From: an uncultured Candidatus Melainabacteria bacterium
GTDB lineage: Bacteria; Cyanobacteriota; Vampirovibrionia; Gastranaerophilales; Gastranaerophilaceae
Direction: 5' to 3'
Assembly (NCBI GenBank): GCA_949927415.1
Contig: CATLFB010000002.1
Location: forward strand, 372,001 to 436,000
Length of the DNA: 64,000 nucleotides
Part shown: positions 24,198-32,445 of the stretch, piece by piece
Layout: every line of letters begins with the position of its first letter
How positions within the stretch are numbered: the stretch's first letter is position 1
Position numbers and translations under genes: made by a program
Notes under the pieces: model-generated
Database searches by the model: none
What the model was told of the DNA's origin: nothing
The model's input: only the letters and a program-made list of their open reading frames with translations

Positions 24198-25428
24198 AAA
24201 CCTCTTTGAGAATTTCTTGTGCAATTCTGTTTTTTGACTGTTTGTCGAGTTTTTTTACGTCTAAATTTTTGTTTATTATATAAACTTCGTTTTCGTCGGA
24301 AGAAAATCCGATGTCTTTGCGGCTAACATCGTTTGCAACGATAAAATCACAGCCTTTTGCGGCAATTTTTGATTTTGCGTTTTCGATTAAGTTTTCGGTT
24401 TCAGCGCAAAAACCCACGATAATCGGGCGTGCGTCGGAGGCTTTTTCTTCGCTGTTTTTGCCGCCTTGATTGTCTTTTGCTTTCGCGCAATTTTTCATAG
24501 CGCAAAGCCCGCGCAAAATATCAGGATTTTTGACCAATTCAAGCGTAATTTCATCAACGTCTGCGGATTTTTTCATCTTTTGACCGCTCTTATTTTTTAC
24601 TCTGTAATCCGCGACTGCCGCCGCCATTATTATTAAATCCGCACAATTGTATTCTTCTTTTACTGCTTTTTCCATATCGAGTGCTGATTTTACTTTTTTT
24701 ACAGAATATGGCTTTTCAACATCTTTTGTCGTAATCAAAACAACGTCTGCGCCTTGCATGTGGGCAAAATCCGCCAGAGCAATCCCCATTTTGCCGGATG
24801 AGAAATTCGAGATGTATCTCACAGGGTCAATTTCTTCGATTGTGCCGCCTGCAGTGATGACGATTTTTTGTCCTTTTAGCAGTTTTTCTGTCGTTAAAAT
24901 TTCAATTGTTTTATTAAAAATTTTGTCTAAAGCGGCGAGTCTTCCATCTCCGGTTGTGCCGCAGGCAAGAAATCCGGTTTCGGGCGGAACATTTACAAAT
25001 CCTCTTGTAATCAGCTTTTCAAGATTTTGCTGAATTGCAGGATTGCTCCACATGTTAGAATTCATCGCGGGCGCTATTATAATCGGTTTTTTAAAAGCGC
25101 AGGCGATTGATGTTAAAAGGTTGTCACAAATCCCGTTTGCAAGTTTTGAAATCGTGTTTGCCGTTGCAGGCGCGATTACGAAAACATCGGCGCTGTCTGC
25201 AAAAGATATGTGTTCGGGCTTGAAATTGTCAATTGTGAATTGTTCTGTTGCAACATCGTTTGCGCTCAAGGTTTGCAGAGTCAAAATTGATACGAAATTC
25301 AAAGCATTTGGCGTACAAACAACCTGAACATTGGCGTTTTCGCGTTTGTACATCCTTACAAGTTCACAAATCTTGTATGCCGCAATGCCGCCGGTGATGC
25401 CGATTAGAATATTTTTCCCGCTAAGCAT
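24163..25428 (-). CDS. coaBC: Bifunctional phosphopantothenoylcysteine decarboxylase / phosphopantothenate-cysteine ligase
   Basis: 421 residues. The N-terminal flavoprotein (CoaC) has GITGGIAAYKICELVR, the catalytic-His region ISFADSAD and PAMNSNMWSNPA; its active-site lid cysteine is in GFLACGTTGDGRL. The C-terminal CoaB part begins ITAGGTIEEIDPVRYISNFS and contains AAAVADYRV. It makes 4'-phosphopantetheine in coenzyme A synthesis. A polar ~25-residue insert (around NCAKAKDNQGGKNSEEKASD) lies in the CoaB part. Overlaps gmk by 8 nt (ATGCTTAG). Confidence 0.95.
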   Translation of the reverse strand: MLSGKNILIGITGGIAAYKICELVRMYKRENANVQVVCTPNALNFVSILTLQTLSANDVATEQFTIDNFKPEHISFADSADVFVIAPATANTISKLANGICDNLLTSIACAFKKPIIIAPAMNSNMWSNPAIQQNLEKLITRGFVNVPPETGFLACGTTGDGRLAALDKIFNKTIEILTTEKLLKGQKIVITAGGTIEEIDPVRYISNFSSGKMGIALADFAHMQGADVVLITTKDVEKPYSVKKVKSALDMEKAVKEEYNCADLIIMAAAVADYRVKNKSGQKMKKSADVDEITLELVKNPDILRGLCAMKNCAKAKDNQGGKNSEEKASDARPIIVGFCAETENLIENAKSKIAAKGCDFIVANDVSRKDIGFSSDENEVYIINKNLDVKKLDKQSKNRIAQEILKEVYAQSGNLQNNQ

Positions 25429-25984
25429 TTTGCATTTCTCCGGAAATTACTCTTGAAAGTTCAGAAATTGCATCTTCAAGGTTGTCGTTAACAATTCTGT
25501 AATCAAATTTTTCGGCGCGTTCAAGTTCTGTTTTAACCTGTTCAAGCCGTTTTTTGATAGTTTCTTCATCTTCTGTACGGCGGCCTCTGAGTCGGTTTTC
25601 AAGTGTTTCGTAAGACGGCGGGCAGATGAAAATCAAAACAGCTTCAGGCATTTGTTTTTTTACCTGCAAAGCGCCTTGCGTGTCAATTTCAAGGATTATG
25701 TCTTTGCCTTCTTCGAGACATTGTTTGATGTATTTTTTCTTTGTGCCGTAAAAGTTTCCGGCAAATTCCGCCCATTCAAGAAATTTGTTATTTTCAATGC
25801 AGTTTTGAAATTCTTCTTTTGTCAAAAAGAAGTAATTTACGCCGTCAACTTCGCCGGTTCTGGGTTTTCTGGTTGTGCAGGAAATGGACAGCATAAAATT
25901 CGGATTCTTTTCTAAAAATCCTTTTAAAACGGTTCCTTTACCGACTCCGGATGAGCCGGATAGTACAAACAATTTTTTGTTCAT
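25421..25984 (-). CDS. gmk: Guanylate kinase
   Basis: 187 residues from the ATG at 25984 (MNKKLFVLSGSSGVGKGTVL), the usual family start. P-loop SGSSGVGKGT, GMP-binding RKPRTGEVDGVNYFF and EWAEFAGNFYGT, and lid RLRGRRTEDEETI are all present. It phosphorylates GMP to GDP. First gene of the gmk-coaBC-nif3 operon. It is divergent from a histidine kinase with only 14 bp between the start codons; TATAAT (25991-25996) ends 6 nt before the ATG and no SD exists, which suggests a leaderless mRNA. Confidence 0.95.
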   Translation of the reverse strand: MNKKLFVLSGSSGVGKGTVLKGFLEKNPNFMLSISCTTRKPRTGEVDGVNYFFLTKEEFQNCIENNKFLEWAEFAGNFYGTKKKYIKQCLEEGKDIILEIDTQGALQVKKQMPEAVLIFICPPSYETLENRLRGRRTEDEETIKKRLEQVKTELERAEKFDYRIVNDNLEDAISELSRVISGEMQNA

Positions 25985-25998
25985 ATTATAATTATACA
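25985..25998. promoter_or_regulatory. 14-bp divergent promoter core between gmk and a histidine kinase
   Basis: ATTATAATTATACA contains -10-like hexamers for both directions: TATAAT at 25991-25996 reading toward gmk and TATAAT at 25987-25992 reading toward the kinase. Each ends 6 nt before its ATG. Both transcripts would start at or next to the start codon, and any -35 contacts would lie inside the opposite coding region. Confidence 0.55.
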
Positions 25999-27192
25999 AT
26001 GAATATTTCCAATGAAAAAAATATTTGCGCATTTTTGAAAAAACTTAATACAATAACTTCGATGAAGGAGCTGTCGAAGTTTGCGGCATCCGAGATGCTT
26101 AATCTGACAAATGCCGCGGCATCATGCTTTTGCCTGATGAGTGTGATTACAAACAGGATTGAGATAAAACAGTTTGCCTATTCAGACACGAAAAGAAAAG
26201 ACAAACGCGTGACACATCTGGCAGAAAAGATTGCGCGTGTCGGCGTTGATATGCTGACGAATAAATTTGAAAACGATGATATTATTGAATATTTCAATTC
26301 GATTTCAAAAGATGAGGTGATAATTGAGCCGATTTATTACAAAAATACGGTTCTGGGGTTTGCCGCAATAATAAGCGGCAATCAGGCGTTTAATGAGAAA
26401 AATTCGACGCTTGCCGGAATCCTTATGGAAGGGCTCAATTCGCGTGTTGAGGTTTTGTTTTTGAATGAGGAACTTGACAAGACAAATCGTGAAAAAATTC
26501 AGTTTCTTGCAAGCATTTCGCATGAATATAAAACGCCTTTAAATTCCATTATCGGGTTTTCTGACATGCTGAAAACTGAACTTGTCGGAACAAACAATTA
26601 CAAGTATGTTGATAATATTTCGAAAAGTTCTAAGTTTCTTTTGAGCCTTATTCAAGACATTCTGGATATGGCAAGATCGGAATTCAAGCCGATGGAATTG
26701 AAGTATGAAACTTTCCGGCCGATGGAAGTTATAAAAGATATTATTTACAGTTTTGATGAAGTTATAAAAGAGAAGAACATAAATTTCAGCTACACGATGA
26801 TGGATGTTGAACTTACGGCGGATTTGAAACGGTTCAAGCAGTTGATTTACAATCTAATTTCAAACGCTTTGAAATTCAACAAACCGGACGGAAAGATTGT
26901 TGTCGTAACTTATGTTGATGAGAACAAAAATTACTTTTTTGAAATAAAAGATTCTGGCGACGGTATCAGGAAAAAGGATTATGAAAAAATCTTCAACTTT
27001 TTCTCGCAGGTCAACCGCGACAAACTCAAGCGCCAGCAAGGTTCGGGCGTCGGGCTTGCTCTGTGTAAGGTTATTGCTAACGCGCACCATGGCGATATCG
27101 GATTCAAATCAAGGCTTAATGTCGGAAGTACTTTTTGGTTCAGTATCCCGAAGGACGGCTATTTTGGTGATGATGAGGATATTTTTTATTAA
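25999..27192 (+). CDS. Cytoplasmic GAF-domain sensor histidine kinase
   Basis: 397 residues from the ATG at 25999. A GAF-like input domain (~1-150) leads to a coiled linker, HisKA with the phospho-acceptor in SISHEYKTPLNSIIGFSDML, and a HATPase_c domain (N-box NLISNALKFN, G1 KDSGDGI, G2 GSGVGLALCK). There are no membrane segments, so it senses a cytoplasmic signal. No response regulator is adjacent (orphan kinase). Confidence 0.9.
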   Translation: MNISNEKNICAFLKKLNTITSMKELSKFAASEMLNLTNAAASCFCLMSVITNRIEIKQFAYSDTKRKDKRVTHLAEKIARVGVDMLTNKFENDDIIEYFNSISKDEVIIEPIYYKNTVLGFAAIISGNQAFNEKNSTLAGILMEGLNSRVEVLFLNEELDKTNREKIQFLASISHEYKTPLNSIIGFSDMLKTELVGTNNYKYVDNISKSSKFLLSLIQDILDMARSEFKPMELKYETFRPMEVIKDIIYSFDEVIKEKNINFSYTMMDVELTADLKRFKQLIYNLISNALKFNKPDGKIVVVTYVDENKNYFFEIKDSGDGIRKKDYEKIFNFFSQVNRDKLKRQQGSGVGLALCKVIANAHHGDIGFKSRLNVGSTFWFSIPKDGYFGDDEDIFY

Positions 27193-27292
27193 AGGGGACG
27201 TTTAATTTCAGCCGGTTTGGTTTTAGATATGTGTGCTGAAAAATTACTGTAAAAGCCGTCGTCTTTTCGGCGTTTTGAGATTGGAGGTAACA

Positions 27293-27766
27293 ATGAGTAT
27301 TGAAAAAGTGAGAGAATATTTTAAAACACTCGGACGCGAGGGTGATATTTTGGAATTTGAAGTTTCGAGCGCGACTGTTGAACTTGCGGCACAGGCTTTG
27401 CAGGTTGAGGGAAAGCGAATTTGCAAAACACTTTCATTCAAATCCGATGAGGGCGCGATTTTGGTTTGCGCGGCAGGAGATGCAAGAATTGACAATAAAA
27501 AATTCAAATCAGTATTCGGCTTAAAGGCAAAGATGCTTTCCTTTGAAGAAGCGCTTGAATACACAGGGCATGCAGTTGGCGGTGTCTGTCCGTTCGGGAT
27601 TGAGCGTGGGGATGTCAGGGTTTATTGTGATGAATCTTTGAAAAGGTTTCAGACGGTTTTTCCGGCATGCGGAAGTTCGAATTCAGCAATAGAATTGACG
27701 AGCGCGGAACTCTTTGAATTTTCAAAAAGCGAAGCGTGGGTTGACGTTTGCAAGCTGCCGGGGTAG
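27293..27766 (+). CDS. YbaK/EbsC-type aminoacyl-tRNA deacylase
   Basis: 157 residues from the ATG at 27293, which has GGAGG 6 nt upstream; the longer frame from 27233 is unsupported. The YbaK fold shows VELAAQALQVEGKRICKTLS, DARIDNKKFKSVFG and HAVGGVCPFG. Such proteins hydrolyse mischarged tRNA (Cys-tRNAPro, Ala-tRNAPro). It stands alone, ~100 nt after the histidine kinase. Confidence 0.88.
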   Translation: MSIEKVREYFKTLGREGDILEFEVSSATVELAAQALQVEGKRICKTLSFKSDEGAILVCAAGDARIDNKKFKSVFGLKAKMLSFEEALEYTGHAVGGVCPFGIERGDVRVYCDESLKRFQTVFPACGSSNSAIELTSAELFEFSKSEAWVDVCKLPG

Positions 27767-27861
27767 TTGAGGCGAGTTTACCGGAAATTTTATACATCGG
27801 GATTGTGCGTAATTATGCAATGCAGTGCTGTGTTGATGGTTGTTTTTTGCGCATTTACAAT

Positions 27862-27912
27862 TAGACAAAACGGAAATATTATTATAAAATAGGTTTGTAG
27901 GTAAGTACTTAC
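27862..27912 (+). promoter_or_regulatory. Promoter with palindrome for the 28-residue peptide gene
   Basis: TAGACA (27862-27867), a 17-bp spacer and TAAAAT (27885-27890). Just past the predicted start is the perfect 12-bp palindrome GTAAGTACTTAC (27901-27912), a possible operator or 5' RNA hairpin. Confidence 0.6.
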
Positions 27913-27971
27913 AGCTTACTGCCCTCTGGCGCACGACAATGAAGCAAATGGTCAGAAAGGAGGTGGTAAGG

Positions 27972-28058
27972 ATGAAATCATTATTGGTCACAATAATAAA
28001 AGCCCTAGTTATACTAGAGCTTTTAGCTAAATTAATTTTAGCAATCATCACATTGTAG
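27972..28058 (+). CDS. 28-residue hydrophobic peptide (type I toxin-like)
   Basis: MKSLLVTIIKALVILELLAK continues LILAIITL to a TAG stop. A very strong SD (AAGGAGGTGG, 27957-27966) precedes the ATG, a promoter with 17-bp spacing lies ~75 nt upstream, and a 14-bp hairpin follows. The peptide is a single membrane helix with a few Lys/Glu. The gene design resembles type I toxins or small membrane-peptide genes; no antisense RNA can be demonstrated from sequence. An AAAGC...GCTTT hairpin also lies inside the coding region. Confidence 0.55.
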   Translation: MKSLLVTIIKALVILELLAKLILAIITL

Positions 28059-28067
28059 GTATGAAGC

Positions 28068-28102
28068 GGAACTCTAAGGAACTGAACCTTTCTTAGGGTT
28101 CC
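28068..28102. other. Stable hairpin downstream of the 28-residue peptide gene
   Basis: GGAACTCTAAGGAA pairs with TTTCTTAGGGTTCC (14 bp, two G-U, 7-nt loop). There is no T-run on either side, so it is not a standard terminator; it may protect the 3' end or form part of a regulatory RNA. The rest of 27767-28167 has no further gene. Confidence 0.6.
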
Positions 28103-28167
28103 CCCTACATGCATATTATTTACTATTTTTCATTAATTGTCAACCCTTTTGAACTCTGTATTTTTGC

Positions 28168-29574
28168 CTAATTCTTTGCCGCTTTGCGCTTTCTGATGTT
28201 TTCATAAACCAATAGCACCGTGCAAATTACAACGCAAATCATTGTCGAAATCATCCAGAATCCAATAGCTCCGTTCCAGCCGAATTTGTCAACAACAAAT
28301 CCTGTTCCGCTTGATGAAAGCGCCGCACCAACATATCCGAAGACGCCTGTGAACCCTATTGAGGCAGAGGCGACTTTTTTCGAACTGCTTTCCACAGCGC
28401 AAAGCCCGCCTATCAACATCTGAGGCCCTGCTGTGAAAACACCTATCATTGCTGCGTAAATAAAGTCTAAAGTGTTGTTCTCTGCAGGGTTTGCGGCAAA
28501 TGCCAGAAGCGATAGGATTAAACATATTAAGAAAATTATGTTTATCGGAGTTCTGTTGCCTTTGTATATTTTGTCGGAAATAATCCCCGCCAAAATCGCA
28601 CCGCCTGCACCAACAAGCGCCAGCGAACTGAGTTTTGAACTTGCAAGCGTCAGCGAATTCCCTTTGACTTCAACAAGATATTTTACAAGCCAGTCTTCTG
28701 TGCCGAAACGGATTATGTATACGAAAATATACGCAATCGCAAGCATCCAGATTACAGGATTGCATAGAATGTGTTTTTTGAAGATTTCAAAATATGAGCG
28801 TTCGTCTTTTTCTTCTGCGTTTTCGCACTTGATTTGCGGCTCTTCTCTGAACTTTTCAACGTCCGGAAGCCCGAGCGACTGCGGTTTGTCTCTCAATCTG
28901 TCAAAAAGCCAAATCCCTGTGATAATACAGATTATTGCAGGAATATAAAATGCCGCCATCCAGCCGAAATGATCAATTACAAACCCTGAAATCATAACAG
29001 CCGCAAATACGCCAATCTGGTGCGATGTTGACCACAATGACCATTTTGTGCCGCGTTCGGAGTTTGAAAACCAGTAAGAAAGGCTTTTTGCAACAGGCGG
29101 GAATCCGCATGACTGAAACCAGCCGTTAGCGCCCCAGAAAAAGCACATTACCCACAACAAAACCATCGCTGACGGAAGCCCAAAAAATGTTGCATGTCCG
29201 GGTGTTATGAACATTGAACTTAATACAAAGCACAAGTTGCAGATGGCAGATAAAATCAACGCGGTCGGCAAAAATGTTCTTACGTTTGACTTGTCTGCCA
29301 GAACCCCGTTTACAAATTTTCCAATCCCGTAGGTTACATACAAAGATGAGCCCAAAAGCCCGAGTTCAGTGTTTGAAAGATGAAGTGCCTCGCCCATTGA
29401 AGGCAGTGCAACCGCAATGTTTTTGCGGCAAATGTGAAAAACAACGTACGCGATAAAACTTGAATAGAAAATTCTCCATCTAAAATGCGAATACGTTTTT
29501 TTAATTTCGTCTTCGCTCATCGTAACTTCGCGAGCCGGCGGCTCTTTGAAAAATTCAATAAATCTGTTAGCCAT
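28168..29574 (-). CDS. Organophosphate:phosphate antiporter family (GlpT/UhpC-like) MFS transporter
   Basis: 468 residues with about 12 membrane helices. HICRKNIAVALPSM in helix 1, GIGKFVNGVLADKSNVRTFL in the first MFS loop and RGTKWSLWSTSHQIGVF match the OPA signature region. The family exchanges inorganic phosphate for glycerol-3-phosphate or hexose phosphates; UhpC members act as sensors. Substrate is not determined from sequence. AGGAAAAT precedes the ATG and only 3 nt separate it from the exonuclease stop, so it is the second gene of that operon. Confidence 0.9.
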   Translation of the reverse strand: MANRFIEFFKEPPAREVTMSEDEIKKTYSHFRWRIFYSSFIAYVVFHICRKNIAVALPSMGEALHLSNTELGLLGSSLYVTYGIGKFVNGVLADKSNVRTFLPTALILSAICNLCFVLSSMFITPGHATFFGLPSAMVLLWVMCFFWGANGWFQSCGFPPVAKSLSYWFSNSERGTKWSLWSTSHQIGVFAAVMISGFVIDHFGWMAAFYIPAIICIITGIWLFDRLRDKPQSLGLPDVEKFREEPQIKCENAEEKDERSYFEIFKKHILCNPVIWMLAIAYIFVYIIRFGTEDWLVKYLVEVKGNSLTLASSKLSSLALVGAGGAILAGIISDKIYKGNRTPINIIFLICLILSLLAFAANPAENNTLDFIYAAMIGVFTAGPQMLIGGLCAVESSSKKVASASIGFTGVFGYVGAALSSSGTGFVVDKFGWNGAIGFWMISTMICVVICTVLLVYENIRKRKAAKN

Positions 29575-29577
29575 AGT

Positions 29578-30495
29578 TTATTTTCCTGCCTTTATAATTT
29601 GAATGTTTCTTGTCTCCGTCAATTCCTGACGTGCCTCTTTTAGAATCTCTCTTTTGTCTTCATCAAGGCTGTAGCCGCCAACAAGCCTGTCTACAAAACC
29701 TGTGTTGAGTTTAACAGCTTTATCAAACGCGCCGACTTCTTCTAACACCTCTTTTATCTGATGAAAATCGTATCCGAACGAATGTTTTGAGTTGTAAACA
29801 AGAGTTTCACCGGTTTGTGAACGAATAGGCGTTCCGCCCTGTTCAAAATACAGTTTGAAAACTGATTTCAAATCCTGCAATTCCGATTGGAGCGTGTTGA
29901 TTGTGTTTTGAATTCTCAAAAATCTTTCGAACAAATATTCTACATTATCAAGTTGTTTGACTTCCCAATCGTATTTTTGAAGGTATAGTTTTTTCAATTT
30001 GGGATAACATAAAGCAAGCCCCATTGTATCAGCCATGGCTCTGTGGTGGTTTGTCAAATCCACGTTGAATTTTTTTGTAAGCGCCTCAAGCCCGTGCGAA
30101 TCCAAATCCGGATAAATTTCTTTAAACATCTGCTGGCTGTCAACGCGTGTGTTTTTGATTTCTTCGCCGGTTGTTCTGATTGCCGCTTCGTTTATGAATG
30201 TGTAATCGAAAATAGCGTTGTGTGCAACAATCGGATAGTCGCCTATAAATTCCAGAATCTTTGGCATAATTTCTTCTTCCGTCGGCGCATCCGCTACCAT
30301 TTCTGACGTAATCCCATGGATTGCAATACTTGATTTTCTGATATGCTGCTGCGGGTTGATTAAAGTTTGAAATTTGCCCTTGATTTTTCCGTTTTCAAGC
30401 CTTACTGCCGCAAACTCAACCATTCTCTCTTTTGTGTAATCCAGACCGGTTGTTTCTGTGTCCAAAACTATTTCTATAATCTTTTTTCTTACCAT
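29578..30495 (-). CDS. DnaQ-like 3'-5' exonuclease (DEDDh)
   Basis: 305 residues. The exonuclease domain has VLDTETTG (ExoI), AHNAIFDYTFI (ExoII) and HHRAMADTMGLA (ExoIII, with the catalytic His). The C-terminal ~130 residues are helical and not part of the standard domain. Such proteins proofread as Pol III epsilon or act on their own in repair; the extra C-terminal region prevents a firm dnaQ call. AGGATAAG precedes the ATG. First gene of a pair with the transporter. Confidence 0.88.
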   Translation of the reverse strand: MVRKKIIEIVLDTETTGLDYTKERMVEFAAVRLENGKIKGKFQTLINPQQHIRKSSIAIHGITSEMVADAPTEEEIMPKILEFIGDYPIVAHNAIFDYTFINEAAIRTTGEEIKNTRVDSQQMFKEIYPDLDSHGLEALTKKFNVDLTNHHRAMADTMGLALCYPKLKKLYLQKYDWEVKQLDNVEYLFERFLRIQNTINTLQSELQDLKSVFKLYFEQGGTPIRSQTGETLVYNSKHSFGYDFHQIKEVLEEVGAFDKAVKLNTGFVDRLVGGYSLDEDKREILKEARQELTETRNIQIIKAGK

Positions 30496-30589
30496 TTTCT
30501 TATCCTATTGAATTCTATTAAGATAATAGCACAAAAAATTTTTCTGTGATAAAATGGCGCATGTAAATTAATAAAATAAGGAGATATGT

Positions 30590-30913
30590 ATGTCTAATGC
30601 AGTTGATATTAATGATGCAGTATTTGAAACTGAAGTTTTGAATTCTGAAACACCTGTTGTAGTAGACTTTTGGGCACCATGGTGCGGACCTTGCAGAAAA
30701 CTCGGCCCGATTTTGGACGAAGTCGCAGGCGAATTCGGCGAAAAAGTTAAGTTTGTAAAAATGAACACAGACGACAACCTTGAAACAGCCAAAAACTATT
30801 CAATCAGCGGCCTTCCGAGCCTTCTGGTTTTCAAAAACGGAAAAGCTGTTGAAAGACTCGTAGGCTTGATGCCGAAATCTTCAATCATTTCAAATATTGA
30901 AAAACATTTGTAA
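30590..30913 (+). CDS. trxA: Thioredoxin
   Basis: 107 residues with the WCGPCRK redox site, F-W-A-P-W upstream and the cis-proline segment SGLPSLLVFKNGK. Cytoplasmic disulfide reductase that feeds ribonucleotide reductase and repair enzymes. AAGGAGATATGT precedes the ATG, and an extended -10-like TGTGATAAAAT lies ~45 nt upstream. A terminator follows at ~31 kb, so it is monocistronic. Confidence 0.96.
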   Translation: MSNAVDINDAVFETEVLNSETPVVVDFWAPWCGPCRKLGPILDEVAGEFGEKVKFVKMNTDDNLETAKNYSISGLPSLLVFKNGKAVERLVGLMPKSSIISNIEKHL

Positions 30914-30983
30914 TTGCGTGAATCGTGACGGGGTGCGTGATTTTTGCAGCTCTTAATTTTTACACACAATTGTAACATTTTAT

Positions 30984-31028
30984 AAAGTTGAATTTATATC
31001 GCGAAAGCCTTATGAATTCAACTTTTTT
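30984..31028 (+). terminator. trxA terminator
   Basis: AAGTTGAATT (30985-30994) pairs with AATTCAACTT (31015-31024), loop of 20 with possible inner pairing, followed by TTTTTTG. It lies ~75 nt after the trxA stop. Confidence 0.7.
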
Positions 31029-31110
31029 GCATTTTAATAAAATTTTACGCTAAAGCCATGCATAAATTGTGCCGTTAAATAAACAAAATAGTTTATGAAA
31101 GGCGCATAAA

Positions 31111-32445
31111 ATGACAAGCATTCAATCACTGCGTGATAAAATCCGCAAAGATGCATATCAACAGGCCTTAAGAGGCCCAAAAGACGGAATGACCGTTGAC
31201 AAATTGGTGGAAACCTTCAAAACCAATCCGAATTTTCAGGGCTGGTCAGATGATGAACTCCGTGAGTATGCCAACAGTGTAATGTCAAAGCACAATCAAC
31301 AGATTGTTTTGGGCGATATGGGGCTTTCATTAAGAAAGCAGGGCAAGCCTGAAAATCCCGAATGGCTTCAGTACACTTACGAAGAAATTCTTAAAATGGA
31401 AGATAACGGCGTTATGATTCCTGAGGATGTTTTGGAATGGGCGCATTCGGAGGCGGATGCAAACACTGTTGAATACCAGCTTGATACCGGCGATACGACA
31501 GACATTAACGATTCCGAAGGCCTTGCCGCTGATATTGGTGATGCCGGCGATATGGGCAAGAAAAATGTGGCAAAAGTTTTCAACAAGCAGGTTGTTGCGC
31601 AGGAAGAAATTTTGACAAAAGCTGAGGAAGAATTCAAACAGTATTCCGCAAAACTTGAAGTTGCGGCAGAAGATGCGCAGTCTGTTCAGAACAATGCCTT
31701 AAAAAAAGTTCAGGAAATGATGAACGAGTGGCAGGTTTTGGATGCGAAAGCCAAAAACGGTGATGAGATGACGCCGGATGAAAAAGCGCGTTACGGCCAG
31801 CTGGGATTTTTGATGGACAATGAAGTTAAGGCATCCACGGTTCAGATTGAAAATTTCACAACTGATTTTGACCGGATTACAAAGTTGATGCAGGGTGCTT
31901 CAAAAGATGCGAAAGTCGCGCAGGATTATGCATCTGACACAAGTTTTGCCGGCGAACTTATTACGCAGTACGAATCCGCTCACAAATCGTGTTCAGTCAC
32001 TGGCAACAATCATATTTTTGACGGCGCAACGGGTGTTGTAGATTTATTGAAAGCGAACACGATAGGCAAAAACCTTGCAGTAACATCGGTTAAGGGCGGA
32101 AACGTACTTCAAAGTGTGTCATTCAGTTCGGATAAATCGATTAAGAAAGTATCATCACAGATGAAGAGTATGGCCGAAAGCATTGACTCCGGCAGCGAAA
32201 ATATTTCGCGCGTCGTGTCAGAAGGTGAAGTTGAGGCAAAAACAGAGTCGCCTGTAAATAAAGACGAGACGATTGAGCCGCCAACGACAGAGGACAATCC
32301 TGAAGTTTTGGCTGAAGTTGACAGGCAGAATGAAAGCGAAAATGTTTTTGCGGAAAACGAAGATTTCAACAACATAGATTCGATATTAAAACGCACTCAG
32401 CGCAAATCCCCCAACCAACCCCCGGAACAAATCATCGTCACCTAA
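31111..32445 (+). CDS. Large acidic coiled-coil protein of unknown function
   Basis: 444 residues, no signal peptide. N-terminal ~110 residues are helical (SLRDKIRKDAYQQALRGPKD). Residues ~160-270 are predicted coiled coil (AQEEILTKAEEEFKQYSAKL, AAEDAQSVQNNALKKVQEMM). The C-terminal ~90 residues are disordered and acidic. GAAAGG precedes the ATG. I do not recognise a family; a structural or secreted substrate role is possible. Its stop is immediately followed by the composite repeat at 32.4 kb. Confidence 0.7.
   Translation: MTSIQSLRDKIRKDAYQQALRGPKDGMTVDKLVETFKTNPNFQGWSDDELREYANSVMSKHNQQIVLGDMGLSLRKQGKPENPEWLQYTYEEILKMEDNGVMIPEDVLEWAHSEADANTVEYQLDTGDTTDINDSEGLAADIGDAGDMGKKNVAKVFNKQVVAQEEILTKAEEEFKQYSAKLEVAAEDAQSVQNNALKKVQEMMNEWQVLDAKAKNGDEMTPDEKARYGQLGFLMDNEVKASTVQIENFTTDFDRITKLMQGASKDAKVAQDYASDTSFAGELITQYESAHKSCSVTGNNHIFDGATGVVDLLKANTIGKNLAVTSVKGGNVLQSVSFSSDKSIKKVSSQMKSMAESIDSGSENISRVVSEGEVEAKTESPVNKDETIEPPTTEDNPEVLAEVDRQNESENVFAENEDFNNIDSILKRTQRKSPNQPPEQIIVT

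Noticed and set aside
28068-28102. Hairpin as an intrinsic terminator
   Set aside because: Strong stem but no T-run on either strand; reported instead as a structured element.
27722-28114. Long minus-strand open frame (130 codons)
   Set aside because: It overlaps the YbaK gene end and the peptide gene antisense, lacks an SD and has no domain pattern.
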